Shown here: piece after piece, positions 1 through 11,536 of the stretch | Numbering within the stretch: position 1 is the first letter of the stretch | How the letters are laid out: every line of letters starts with the position of its first letter | Assembly: GCF_001661265.1 (NCBI RefSeq) | Contig: NW_017566994.1 | Location: 434,001-498,000 of the forward strand | DNA length: 64,000 nucleotides | Source: Saitoella complicata NRRL Y-17804 | Lineage: Eukaryota > Ascomycota > Saitoellomycetes > Saitoellales > Saitoellaceae | Direction: 5' to 3' | Translations under genes and position numbers: made by a program | Notes under the pieces: generated by a model | What the model was told of the DNA's origin: nothing | Database searches by the model: none | Seen by the model: the letters and a program-made list of their open reading frames with translations, nothing else

Positions 1-1744
1 CTCACCCTCCTCACCCTCCTCAAAAGTCGACATAGGAACCTCATACAACCTCAACACATTCTTGTTCGGGTCCTTAACCAAAACATACTTTCCATCCTCC
101 ATCCTCAAACACAAATCAATAATCGTACGAACGATACCCCATCCATTATCCAAATTCAAGTTCATCTGAGACGCAATGTCCCTGGGTTTGTAACCGGCGA
201 CACCGAGGATGACATGGCGTTGTGCGTCGCGGGGGGTAGCGCGGGAAACGTATCCGATCTTCATTTGTTCGACGCCAGCAAGGATAGATTGGACGGCCCA
301 TCGTGCGAGCTTGAGGGAGTTGTTCTTCATTTCGGTGGCGACGACAGCTCCGCGTTGGGAGTCGAGCTTGGAGCGCCAGTCGATGCCGCCGGAGGCGCCT
401 TGTCTGTCGAATTCGTTGAGGGCCTTGATCATGACGAACTGGTCCTCACCAGAGGGAGTCTTCTGAACGGCGTCAACCTCGGTACGGATGATGAGGTTGA
501 TGGGGTCCTCGTCCTCCGAGACGTTGAGGTTGAACTTCCTGTAGCGGTATGCGCAGGATGCCAGTGGCTCGGTCTCGTCCTCAGGGTTATAGAATGGGTT
601 CTCCTTGTCGAACTTGTACTGCTCTTCCTCCTTGATGGTCTGCTGAGCAAGGTTGTGGTTGATGTAGGTGGCTTCGAGGGAAAGGGATGCGGGGGTGTTA
701 ATGGTCTCCTTACCGTCGGTGGCCTCCATTGGTGCCTCGACGGCGTTCTCGTTGACGCTGACAAAGTCGAAAGGTCCGCCCTCGCGCTTGTCGAGGTAGA
801 GGTTGTCACCCTCCTTGACGAGGACGATGTCCCATGGGTAGACGGAACGAGGAGCGCACATCAACATGGAGATAATAGAGTCGGTAGCGAAGACGTTGGC
901 CTTGCCCTCGTTGGCGAGTTTCTGAACAACGGGGTCGACGGAGGTGGTAGGGTTGTATCTGACGCGCTCAATGACCTGCAAAGGAGCGGAGTTCTTGGTA
1001 GTAATCTTGTCGAAAGTCTTGTCGTAGTAGTTCACCGATCCGTAAGTCTCAACATCCTCACCCTCCATAGCCTCCAAAGAGAGCTTAGCCAAACGGTTGA
1101 ACTCGATCTCCTCAAGCATCGTCCACTCAGAGGTGGGAGTGACGGATGCGTCACGGATGCGCTGAGGCTTGTCCCAGTCCTTCCAACCGAAACGACGTCC
1201 ACCACGGCCAGCCTGCGCGCCGCCACGACGACCATCCTGCTGCTGTCCACGACCGCCGATACGCGAGAATCCACCGCCACGACCGCCGCGCTGCTGAGCG
1301 GCACCACGTCCACCACGGTTGCCACGGGTAGCGTATCCTCCGGAACGACCACCGAGACGAGTTTTGGTAGAAGCGCGGTTCTCGACGACGGAGAAAGAAG
1401 CCTCATCCTCACCGTGCTGGTAGGCGAACTGAGAAGTGACACCGGCACCGTAAGCCTGGTATTGATCTGTACGCAATTGAGTCAGTATAAAGGTTCACCC
1501 CTAGATAGCCATACTGCATACCTCTGAAGCGTCCGAAAGCGCCTCTCTGCTTGCCCTGATCACCCCTAGCACCTTCCTTTCCAGCCTCCTGAGTCCAGTC
1601 CGCGGTACGGCCAAGCTTGTCACCCTTGGAGAAGGGCGCGAAAGGAACGTCGTGGTATTGAGACAAAAGCTCACCCTGGGGGTCCGATGGAGGTCCCCAG
1701 GCAGCTCCAACAGCCGGAAGTGCAGGCAAAGTGAATCCAGCCAT
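1..1744 (-). CDS. eif3d: Eukaryotic translation initiation factor 3 subunit D (3' end cut by window edge)
   Basis: Subunit D of the eIF3 complex, which binds the 40S ribosome; the family carries an mRNA cap-binding domain. Exon 1 is 1744-1522 and a 55-bp intron (1521-1467) is removed; exon 2 runs from 1466 off the left edge. The protein starts MAGFTLPALPAVGAAWGPPS, followed by the conserved block VPFAPFSKGDKLGRTADWTQ. An RGG/RG-rich stretch comes next (roughly residues 105-150), then the family core with DASVTPTSEWTMLEEIEF and DRQGASGGIDWRSKLDSQRG. The last visible residues are acidic (FEEGEEGE), so little of the C-terminus is missing. The opposite strand carries a 437-codon open frame, best explained by codon bias in a highly expressed gene. 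Confidence 0.93.
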
Positions 1745-1831
1745 TATTTTCTGATTTTGCTGTGAACGGTCGACGCTGCGTGTAAACGGGCAAAACTTGG
1801 GTCACCTGCAGTGTGCATACATGAAGCTACA

Positions 1832-1838
1832 TATATAC
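1832..1838 (-). promoter_or_regulatory. Possible TATA box of eIF3d
   Basis: TATATAT lies about 90 bp upstream of the eIF3d start codon on the minus strand. It is an AT-rich match only; the start of transcription is not visible. Confidence 0.25.
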
Positions 1839-1969
1839 ATCGATGGTATCTGAAATATATTCTTCTTTAACCAGAATATTATCGAATGCTAATTGTCCGT
1901 TAAATGCTCCATATGAGATAGATGGTCCCCAGGGTATCAAGTTCACACGAACGCCCAACCCACCCCCAG

Positions 1970-4636
1970 TTACCCAGACTTCTTGCCAAAGATATAGCTC
2001 ACATCGCCTTCCCTCATAATCTCCCTCAATATATCGTCTTCAACGACGCTTGTTAAGTCGTCCGACCCAAGCAGCAATGCTGACTCGTCACTTTCCACGC
2101 TTTGAGCCAACACCGCCGGACTCACATGGATGTACTCCGCCAAAGCATCCATCCTGTTCTTCTTCCTCAATGGATTAACGTCTAATTCTGCTTCTTCTCC
2201 CGTAACGTTGGATGCCTTCTTGAAGCCTGGTAATTCGATTTCAAGTAAGTCTTCATCCGCATCTTCATCCACCCCGATCTCCACGGCGTCATCCTTCGCA
2301 TCCGGGATATTATCACCCTTCGAAGCACATGTGCATCCCAATAGGTCATGCGTCTGACACTCCGTACTGGTGTCTAATGTGAAAAGATCTCGTAACTCAG
2401 CCAACGTGAAACTGTTTCCTCCCGTCTTCTTCTGGTCCATGAACTGGTCACTCAAGCCCTGCTTCGTGACTTGCCGCTGATAGATCTTCTCGTCCATACA
2501 GCCAGTCGTGAGGAAGCGATAGATATATACCTGACGCTTTTGTCCGTCACGATGAATACGGGCCATGGCTTGCAAGTCCACAGATGGATTCCAGTCGGTG
2601 TCAAAGAGAACGAGACGGGAGGCACCGACAAGGTTGATACCAGCACCACCACTCTTCGCAGATAACAGGAACGCAAAAGCTTCGTCGGCGTTGGTGCGGT
2701 TGAACTTGTCAACGAACTCCTGGCGTCTGTTGCTGGGCGTACTGCCATCCAATCTCAGATAACTCATCCCCTTCGAACCAAGCAGATCCTGGATGACGTC
2801 CAGCGTCTGTGTGTACCCACTCACAAGCACGATCTTCTCGTCCGTCACACCCCGAAGAATGGTCAACAACCTTTCCAGGACCTGGAGTTTTCCGCTCTTC
2901 CTCAAGCCCGACCCACCAAAGCCTTTCATGACTTTAGCAAGGTTTGCGTACAAACTGGAGTCATCCTCCTCGTCTTTGGACTTGTCTAGTAGCAGTGATG
3001 GCGCATTACAGACCTTCTTCAATGCAGTGATGGCTTGCAAATGCGCAGACATGTCCGAGCCCTCCGTACACCTCCTGAGCGCCGGGCTGTCCAACAGTGC
3101 TTTGTATATCTGAACTTGCTGAGCGGTCGGCCGACAGAAGACCACGTACTCAAACTTGGGTAAGAGATAGTTACTCAACACATCCGCCGTACGTCTCAGC
3201 ACGAACATACGGGTCAATGCAGTAAGGGCTTCACTCCTTGCCTTACCCTTTTCGATATCCTTCTTCATGGCACCTGGCTGGCGGGACTTGATAATGGGTC
3301 CTTCAAATTCTTTCTTGAAAGTTGCGTATGACTGGAGGAGACCGGGGTTGATGAAGTCTGACATCGTCCAGAATTCACCGAGATCGTTCTGAATAGGGGT
3401 ACCCGAAAGGATGATGCGGCGTAGGCAAGACAGAGAACGGATGGCTGCGGCAAGCTTGTTGTTGACTGCTTTGAGTCTGTGACCTTCATCGCAGACGATG
3501 ATGTCAAACTTCAGCTTCTTCATGTCCTCCTGTAGCAACCGAAGCTTCTCATACCCGATCACCATGACGTTGTACGTATTGCCCACTTTGAAGTCCTGCA
3601 CGTCCTTCTTCGTTTCACATCCCAGAACAGCGATTCGTTCTTTGCCGAGCCACTTCCTGAACTCCCTGCTCCAGTTGCCGATCAATGTCACCGGGCATAC
3701 AATCAGTGCCTTCTGTACAACCGGACCTTCTTCCCAGAATGGAGTCTGTTTTAATAACGTCCAGATAAGTGCGATCGTCTGGAGCGTCTTACCGAGACCC
3801 ATTTCGTCGGCGAGCAGACACCCTGTTCCGTCGAAGTCTCGCATGCCCATGATTGATTCGTACATGTATTGCACACCCTCCTTCTGATGTGGTCGCAAAT
3901 ATCGTCCAATGAACGGGTCGACGACGACGTCCACTAACGTTTTCCCCTGAGCCTGTCTGCCTTTCGGGCGTGGGAGTACGAAAGAATCAGGGTTGATTGC
4001 ATGGCGCGGCGTCGGAACTCTCCTGTTCGTGGTAGGCAGCACCGTCGATTCGAGTAATGGCGCTTTGTACTTCTTCGTGACAGGTAGCACGACCGATGGC
4101 GGTGCCGCCTCCGCACTCGAGACATTGAGGAATGGCTTGCCGCTCATGTAAGCGCTTTTCGCAAGCACTGAATCAATCTCCACTTCCTTCCCGCCAATGA
4201 ACAGTTCTGTTCCGACGCCAATGTCTCCGCCTTTGAAGGTAGTTTTAGCGAGATCTTTGCCTGCCATATCCTGGAGGGTACATTGGTTCCCCTGGATGAC
4301 CAAGATTCCGTCTCCGTCCCACGTCTTGTGCTTCTTTGTTGTCTGTTTCCTCCACAAAACATTGAAGAACATCTCCTTTCCATCGGATACTGGTGCATTC
4401 GGGGCGGATTTCGCTGCTGCAACGGCATTCGTAACCGTTAGCAAAGGCTTGCGGTACGACGAGCCTAGTGATCTCCGGATAGGTGGGGTTGAAACGGCGA
4501 GAGACGGAGATGCAGGTTTGGATAAAGCACTGTCGAGACGAGGCTTCTTTGCAATAGATTCATCGGGTACATCACCACCAGAGCTTGGGGGTCGAGGACG
4601 GATAAATGATGGTGGTTTGAAGGGTTTGGGAGGCAT
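1970..4636 (-). CDS. RDH54: Rdh54/Rad54B-type SNF2 DNA translocase
   Basis: Swi2/Snf2-family dsDNA translocase that works with Rad51/Dmc1 in homologous recombination. It is a single exon of 888 aa. The start is the ATG before PPKPFKPPSFIRPRPPSSG; the frame stays open for 61 codons further upstream without family similarity. The N-terminal domain carries LWRKQTTKKHKTWDGDGIL (about 94-112), characteristic of Rad54B/Rdh54 rather than Rad54. The ATPase has Walker A in DEMGLGKT (277-284), the DEGH box, the SGTPIQND motif and the helicase C-terminal motifs ending in MARIHRDGQKRQVYIYRF. A CxxHDLLGCxC cysteine cluster near the C-terminus is also typical of the Rdh54 branch. The neighbouring gelsolin-type gene is divergent. 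Confidence 0.93.
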   Translation of the reverse strand: MPPKPFKPPSFIRPRPPSSGGDVPDESIAKKPRLDSALSKPASPSLAVSTPPIRRSLGSSYRKPLLTVTNAVAAAKSAPNAPVSDGKEMFFNVLWRKQTTKKHKTWDGDGILVIQGNQCTLQDMAGKDLAKTTFKGGDIGVGTELFIGGKEVEIDSVLAKSAYMSGKPFLNVSSAEAAPPSVVLPVTKKYKAPLLESTVLPTTNRRVPTPRHAINPDSFVLPRPKGRQAQGKTLVDVVVDPFIGRYLRPHQKEGVQYMYESIMGMRDFDGTGCLLADEMGLGKTLQTIALIWTLLKQTPFWEEGPVVQKALIVCPVTLIGNWSREFRKWLGKERIAVLGCETKKDVQDFKVGNTYNVMVIGYEKLRLLQEDMKKLKFDIIVCDEGHRLKAVNNKLAAAIRSLSCLRRIILSGTPIQNDLGEFWTMSDFINPGLLQSYATFKKEFEGPIIKSRQPGAMKKDIEKGKARSEALTALTRMFVLRRTADVLSNYLLPKFEYVVFCRPTAQQVQIYKALLDSPALRRCTEGSDMSAHLQAITALKKVCNAPSLLLDKSKDEEDDSSLYANLAKVMKGFGGSGLRKSGKLQVLERLLTILRGVTDEKIVLVSGYTQTLDVIQDLLGSKGMSYLRLDGSTPSNRRQEFVDKFNRTNADEAFAFLLSAKSGGAGINLVGASRLVLFDTDWNPSVDLQAMARIHRDGQKRQVYIYRFLTTGCMDEKIYQRQVTKQGLSDQFMDQKKTGGNSFTLAELRDLFTLDTSTECQTHDLLGCTCASKGDNIPDAKDDAVEIGVDEDADEDLLEIELPGFKKASNVTGEEAELDVNPLRKKNRMDALAEYIHVSPAVLAQSVESDESALLLGSDDLTSVVEDDILREIMREGDVSYIFGKKSG

Positions 4637-5143
4637 ATTCGAAAGTATATGCTGGCCGATGACGACCGGCAAAGTTTCTGACCGACAGAAGAGTGCCCTA
4701 CCTGTTGCACAACCTATAGCTAAGGAGGTCTGATGCTCGGTCGCCTCTTTCCTTACTGTTTGCCTTCGACGCGCCCACGCGAGAACCCTTGTAACGTAGA
4801 CTGCCAAATGTGGTAGCAATCAGCAAGTAGTATTAAATCTGACATTGTACGGAGAAATTGAATAAATGTTTTTCCAAATCGCTTGTCGAAAGGCAAAAGA
4901 TTGATCTGGCAAAACGTCAACGTGTATGCTTTTCGTTGACCTTTTAGAACGATCAGGGTCACTGTTTACTCGTATACGTACCTGTCTCACGCTGCGGTTA
5001 CGAGCCCCGAGAGCAATCTACGGTAAAGCATACCCACCGCCAGCTCCACCTCTTCTCGTCGCCAATCCTCCAGCAGCACGCGCATACATTGCCATCGCCA
5101 TCGCCATCGCCTACCTCGACAACGGGCGTAACTCTCACCGACC
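4637..5143. other. Divergent intergenic region, RDH54 and gelsolin-type gene
   Basis: This 507-bp region contains both 5' ends. Just before the plus-strand start it holds a CT/CA-rich leader with three perfect GCCATC hexamers at 5091-5108. No RNA gene or other element was recognised. Confidence 0.6.
5091..5108 (+). repeat. GCCATC microsatellite, three perfect copies
   Basis: Three tandem GCCATC units lie 35 bp upstream of the ATG at 5144, in the presumed 5' leader. Confidence 0.8.
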
Positions 5144-8100
5144 ATGACGTCCGACCGCCCAGGAAGCAGCAACCCCGATGTGAATTCCTTTCTGGAGAAG
5201 TGGAAGGAATTCAATGACGAGCAAACAAAAGAGGATCTGGAACGAAGCCGGCGGCTGGAAGAACAGATTGCAGCAGAGAAGAGGGCAAGGATGGAGAGGA
5301 GGGCTGCGCGTACTCGGTCCTTATCACCGGATAAAGGGCGGACAACCAGGAATATCATTGGCACTATCGTGGAGGATGAGTCGAGCGAAACAACAAGAGG
5401 ACGCTCGATTGAGAATACAATGGCTAAACTGACTGGCGGTCCGGCTGCAACGGTATTATGGTCATGGGATTTTCTTTGGGATTGAATGCTGACTTCAACG
5501 GTTGCAGAACACACAACCGAAATCACCGGAGGTGAAAGCAGCATACAGGCGCACAATGCCCGCCCTCGCTCCCCCTACGTCCTCATCATCTTCAGTTGAA
5601 CCAACAAAAGCACCTTTACGCTCAACGGACGCCCCTAAATCCCCCGACAACGCCTCGAAACCTACGAACCGGGGCAGGGCAGCAGACGTGTTGAGCGCAC
5701 GAACCCCAGACTTCTTTCGACAGTCACGCACGAACACGCTTGGTATGAGGAAGAGTCCAGTACCGGAGTTTGCGGCTGGGAACACTGAGTCGGTAGGAGC
5801 TGGTGTTGCGAGTGTTCTACGTGGAAGGGAAGGAGCGGGAAGAGTGGGCATGGCCTTGCCCGGCCTGAGTGACCTTAAACCGAAAAAGGAGGAGGCCGTA
5901 CCACAGGAAAGGATTTCCAGAAACGGATTGGGAAGAAGCGTGAAACGGGAGACGTGGATCAAAGATGAAGAACCAAAGGCGGAGAAAGTCCAGGAAACGC
6001 CGAAGTCAACGCCTCAGAAGCCGATCATTGCCGCAAAGAAGCCCGTATTTTCACCGACCTCTGCTCCATCAACCTCCGATGAACCGCAGCCCGAGCCAGC
6101 AGACTCCGCTGTATCAGCGGCCTCGGTTTCCTCCCTCACCTCCAGTGTAGCATCCAGTACCATGTACAAGATGCCATTGTCGGGTTTAGCGTCGTCGGAA
6201 TCGAAAAACCCCAGCGCCTCTTGCCCGGGAACAGGATCCTCTACAAGTACAACCCCTACTATAACCGCGGCTCCTTCATCACCTGTTGCCCGCTCAAGTC
6301 CATTCGCCAGATCCAACAGTAGGAGCCCCGAACGTACCCGTTCGCGTGGATCTGCTCCCAACTCGCCTAGCAGGGAACGCATGGCGCTTGGATCGGTACC
6401 ATCAAGTCCAAGTCGTGAGCGCATTGAAAGTGGTGTGAGTTTACCATGGATGATGCCGGACCGTCCTTCTTCGCCGTTGAAAACCGATTCGGCCTTTTCG
6501 CCCCGTGTCTCAAGCACAGAGGCGACGAGTTTGAGTGAACCTGTGAAGCGCACGTCATCTTTGATTGCTCCGTTGAAGGTTAAGGAAGAGGAGGCTCAGG
6601 TGAATAGGACGACGAGCTTGAACTCTCCGGAACGCCAGCGCTCGCCGACCCGTATCACCACGTCTCTTTCTGCACCGGAACCCAAAGCCAGTACCCCTGA
6701 GATCAAGAAGTGGACGCCGGCTGCCGCACGTGCGACTTGGTTCGATAAGGCACTGCAAAGTCCAACGAAGGCCGATAAACGAGAAGCCCTAGGGCTGGGT
6801 ATTGGCGGGATGAAACCAAGCCCGAGTATCAGGGAGAAGCCTGTCGCTATGGGATCTCCGAAGCCGGTCCCCGCGCCCAAAGAGGTTCCTAAGATGGGAT
6901 TGCTGGGCGGTTCCGCTAGATCGCTCAAGGCAGGGGTGAAAGAGTCATCCAAACCTACGTTGGCGAAGAAGCCAATTGTCAGCCCGAGGCAGACCGTTAG
7001 AGAGGCTCCTCCGAAACTTCCAGATTTGGGACTTTCTGCTGCTCCCGCTTTGCCCAGCTTCTCATTTGAGGAGTCCGAAAAGGCGGATGCGATTGCTTGC
7101 CTTCCTCAACCCAAGGTGGCTCCCGTCTTCGGCGGCGTTGCAAAGAAGTCGTCGCTTGCTGACAGGTTCAATCCTGCTCTTGCCGGCATGCTCGCTAAGC
7201 CTGGCATAAACCCCATGATGGGAGGTCATGCGCTTAAGAAGGCTGCAACGGCGCCTGCTGAGATGGTTCACGAGCCTAAAAGTGAGAAGGACGAGACAAC
7301 GTCCGGAGAGTTGAAGCATATGACAAAGGGTCGCGCAAGAGGCCCGAAGCGCCGAGCTCCTACAAAAGCTAAGTCTGTCCCAGAGCCGGAACCTGAGGCA
7401 GCTGAGAACACGCTGAAACCTGCAAGGTCTCAGAACCTCCGTGCTGCTTCTCCTCCTGCGTGTGCGCAACTGGGCGTGCCGGCGAGAAAGGAACAGAGTG
7501 ATACGGCTAATACGGCAGTGCTGATGAGTGCATGGCAGGAGGCTTTGAATAAGGAGACGGAAAAGAGGGCGAGAGGAAGTGTTATGGCCATCTGGGAACA
7601 ACGTAATGAAAACAAGGAGGAAAGGCCAGAGGTTCAGGTTACTCCAGGGAGGAAGGATGCCACAATTGTTACGCCCAAGCCCAGCTTGCCTACGTCTGAG
7701 AGGAAGCCTGTGGTGGCTCGCAAGCCGTCCTTCCCCAGCCCAGAACAGAATCGGCCCTTCATTTCTTCTAAGCCGACAGTGGGTAAGATTGCCTTCAACC
7801 CGGTCCAAGCCGAAGAGCGCAAGGTCGCAATGAAGACTGTCGGTTGTGCCTCAATTGCAGAGCGTCCTCCGGTCGCAGACTTTGCGAAGCAGATGGAAGT
7901 CAAGCTAGGCTCTCCGTCTCGATCGCCGAGCACGAAGAGCGAGAATGAGAAAGCCCCCGTTCCTGGACTGGCAAAGAGGGTACCGGTCAGTCAACTGGCA
8001 AAGCAGATGGAAGTGCTTCCCGGGGAGGACAAGGGCGAGCAGGAGGAGAGCAAGCCGGTAGGGCCCAGGGGTCCTAGAGGTCTTCCTCCTGTTGCTATCA

Positions 8101-10316
8101 TGCCGATCTCAAACATAGAGGTCGACAGGCCGGTGGAGAGGCCCGTTGAAAAGACCGAGGAGCCGAAGCTTGAGGAAAAGGCTAAGGAGGCCTTGGAGGA
8201 GCCTGCTGTTAAACCTGTGGAGAGGGAGCAGGAAAGAGACGTCCAACAGCAGTCTGCCCCTGCACCGGCACCGGCACCAACACCAACATGGAAGCCTGTG
8301 CCTGCACCGGTCAAGGTCATTGAGAAGGAAAAGCAGGCTGCTCCGGCGTCTCCCAAGCTGGTTGCTCCGCTGTCGCCCACCAAGACCCAAATTAGTCGTT
8401 TCGAAAGCGCTGTACCACTATCTCCTTCCTCTTCGGTACCTCAATCGCCTACCAGGACAGAACTCAATCGCTTTAAGGTGGCATCCGGTTCGGTCAAGAG
8501 TGTTGCTGAGAGATGGGCGCAAGCGACTTCCCCGACTCCGGTCGAACGTGGTCGGCCAGAGCCCATTGCTTTGCCTACGCGAGAGAGGTCTCTTTCCCCG
8601 AAGAAAAGGGAGCCCGAGGCGCCTGTGAAGCTGGAAAGACTCGCGACGTCTGCCGAGACCGAGGACAAGACCGTTGCTACCGTCTCGCAGCCAAAGCCAG
8701 AGGTAGTCGTCGCACCGAAGCCCATCCTTGCAGCTAAGCCTGACCTCTCGCCCAAGAAAGTTGAGATGCCAGCGAAGACTAAAGTTGATGAAAAGATCGT
8801 GGCACCGGCACCTGCAGCTGAGGAGAAACCCGCCATCGTCGCACCCAAGCCCGCCATGACCCCGCCGTCTCCTCAGAAAATCATCTCTTCCTCACCCAGA
8901 TCTCGTTCTGCCAGTCCAACGAAAATGCCGAAGACTTCATCTTATAAGAACATCTCTGGCTTTCTCCGCGGCTGGTCCGCGAAGCCTTCCGTGTCTCGGA
9001 TTGACGTCGCTCCGATCCATGCAAACAAGCCTGTGGATGTGAACGAGTCCAAGGAACGTCTTCTTGCGCAAGGCTGGGTTATTGAAAACGGTCGCAGCGT
9101 GTCTATCCCTCTTGAGGAGCAGCATGTACTGTTTGAGAATGATCTCATGGTGTATCTTTACGTGTACAAGGATGAGAGTGATGAGGAAAAATCCACTGTC
9201 TTCGTCTGGACTGGTCGTGGCTTTGACGGCAACCAGGCCAATGGGCGTTCCTTCGCTGACAGGGTGGCTAGGGAGCACGGTGCTGAGGTCGTCTCTATAT
9301 TCCAAGCCAAAGAACCCGGATCCTTCCTCCGAGCTTTGGGTGGGGTTATGGTAACTCGACGCGGTCCGCGGAAGCGTTACGATGCTGGAGACTCTTTCAT
9401 GTGCATCGTTCGCCGAGTGTTTGGTGGTGTTGCGTGTGAGCAAGTCGACCTTCACGGATCCCAGCTTTCATCGGGTTACGCCTTCGTGATCTCCGTGATC
9501 GGTCAGGTCTTCGTCTGGCAGGGTGCTGGTGCTCATCTCGATGAGGTTAATGCCGCTCGAAAGATCGCGCAGGAGGCAGCCCAGGACAACACCATCGTTG
9601 ACGTTCGCGAAGGTGCAGAACCGGACGTGTTTCTTGATGCTTTGGGCGGAGGGGCTAAGTACGCAAGTGCCAGCTTCTGGGCGAAGAAGCCTGATCATGA
9701 AAACTACATGGTCCGCCTGTATACCATTGAACTCGGTAATGCGAATGAGATCTTCCCATTCGATCAGTCTGATCTGCGTCCGGACAATGTTCATGTCATC
9801 GATGGCTTCTTTGAGATGTACGTGATCGTAGGACGTGATGCCAGAGGAAAGCATGAAGACATCCAACTTGCGTGCGACTTCGCAAAAGACTACACAAAGC
9901 ACGCATTCAGAGCTGACGGTCGTCCGTTCATGCCGGTTGCTACTGTACTGTACCCGCCTTCGTCTGTGCCTAGGGAACTGCGCATCAATATTCGCGGCTG
10001 GAAGGACGAAACTTCGCCGCTCGTCTTTTCAGGTCAAGCTGCCAGTTTGCAGCGCAAAACGAGTTTGAGGATGAGAATCTTGCCCCTTGACAGTGCGGTA
10101 GCCACGTTGAAGAAGGAGACTTTCCCAATTAAGGAGCTGAAGGGCGATGATCTTCCCCTGGGTGTGGACGCAGATCGCGTGGAGGATTGGCTGAATGAAG
10201 AAGATTTCCAGAGTGTAATGGGTATGAAGAGGGACGGATACAATGCATTGGGGGATGGTGAACGGAAGAGGGTGAGAAAGGAGGGATTGGAAATGATGAG
10301 ACAGTTCAACTTCTGA
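5144..10316 (+). CDS. DUF4045 plus gelsolin-repeat protein (villin/gelsolin-like)
   Basis: Likely actin-binding protein of about 1705 aa. Exon 1 is 5144-5452, the intron 5453-5507 (55 bp) and exon 2 5508-10316. The N-terminus (DVNSFLEKWKEFNDEQTKED followed by a charged helix) is the typical opening of the fungal DUF4045 region. About 1100 residues of Pro/Ser/Lys-rich low-complexity sequence follow, with repeated SPSRER, LAKQMEV and PAPAPAPTP motifs. The C-terminus (about 1290-1640) carries gelsolin repeats: VFVWTGRGFDGNQANGRSFA, GQVFVWQGAGAHLDEVNAAR and a third degenerate unit, then a headpiece-like tail (LPLGVDADRVEDWLNEEDFQ). Fungal proteins with this pairing are known; the function is inferred from the gelsolin fold. 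The disordered part is probably phosphorylated, given many SP/TP sites. Confidence 0.85.
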
Positions 10317-10479
10317 GGAATGCCCAGAAGTGAACTACCATTGATTTGCTGTGCTTATAGGCATTTGTGATATCCTTTGATCTAGTATTTATTATACATA
10401 ATAGAGTCTGGTACTCGACTTCCTGATTGCACACGTGCAATAAACGTTACAGGAACCGAGTAAACACCACCTTCGAGCA

Positions 10480-10987
10480 ATGGGCGTAACTGACAGCGAC
10501 GGCTTCTTCCACGTCGGCCTGACAGCTGAGTTCCCTAACATCCCCGAGGGCGAACCATTACCGGAAGGTTGCAATGTGTTCCGGGTGTTCAAGGATACTG
10601 GAAGTGCACAAGTCGTGAAAGTGACTCCCGAGAAGCAGGTTGAGGATGGTGCACCAGAGACGGTCGGATCAGTAGCAGTACTGGTATTCCGTTATAAAAA
10701 CAAGCTACATGCAGTGACAGACGTGCGCTACCTCCCGTCTCTCCAAATACCCAGCAGCTGACATTGCGTTCATACAGAAATGTCCACACTCAGCATACTC
10801 ATTATCAGCCGGAGGCACACTCGCAGATATCGAGGATTTTGGCATCGTATTTGGACACGGCATCACTTGCTCGAAGCACAACTGGATGTTTGACCTGAGT
10901 ACAGGAAAGGGAGACCGAGGGAATTATTCATTGGGCTTATGGGATGTCAAGGAGAAGGACGATGGCGTTTGGGTGAAGCAGCGATAG
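10480..10987 (+). CDS. Small Rieske-type [2Fe-2S] domain protein
   Basis: Stand-alone Rieske ferredoxin-like protein of 150 aa. Exon 1 is 10480-10722, the intron 10723-10777 (55 bp) and exon 2 10778-10987. The two cluster-ligand boxes are C-P-H in TDKCPHSAYSLSAGG and C-x2-H in GHGITCSKHNWMFDLSTG. The first box starts right at the exon junction, which confirms the splice. No oxygenase catalytic domain, transmembrane helix or signal peptide is visible. It resembles the Rieske ferredoxin or nitrite-reductase small-subunit type and probably passes electrons to an unknown partner. No functional partner is adjacent; the next gene is the convergent RGS protein. Confidence 0.85.
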
Positions 10988-11536
10988 AGATTTGGTTCTG
11001 CATGAAAGGCATGAGTTACAATTCAGAAGTAAGAGCATGGGGCATGCAATCGGGATTTGGGTTTCGGGCGTATCTGAGGGGAGAAGACATAGGATGATCT
11101 CAGAAGACCATCGAATTTTAACCAGAGACAGACAGGCAGCAGCAGCTGGAAGGATCGATCAAAAGAATACCATATTATTAATCCAAGAAAGGGACCCTAA
11201 CTTGCAAACCAGCGACCTTCGATCAACGATAGGACCAGATACCTCAAACCCGAACAGCAATCAAAAGCAAAGCAAAAAAACCTCTAGCTGAATACCTGAC
11301 CGTAACCCAGTGCCCTCCATCCGTGCGTGTGTATAAGCCAAAAAGCCAAGTATGCCAATATCCAGTAAACAAGAAAAACGCGAAAAAGATGACGCTATGC
11401 TGCCAAGAACCTTAATCCCATACACGAGTGTCCAGGTGCTGTCTCTCGCACATGTAAAGTAGTTTGCAACCCCAACCGACCAGGGGTGTACAAAGTCGAC
11501 TTCATCCAGCTCCGTACGACAATTTTACGACAATTT
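10988..11536. other. Convergent intergenic region
   Basis: 3' flanks of the Rieske gene and the RGS gene. The stretch is A-rich between about 11260 and 11390. No gene, RNA or repeat was recognised. Confidence 0.6.

Noticed and set aside
214-1527. 437-codon plus-strand open frame at the left edge
   Set aside because: It lies wholly antisense to eIF3d, whose protein is strongly conserved. The composition is Val/Leu/Gly-rich as expected from reversed codons.
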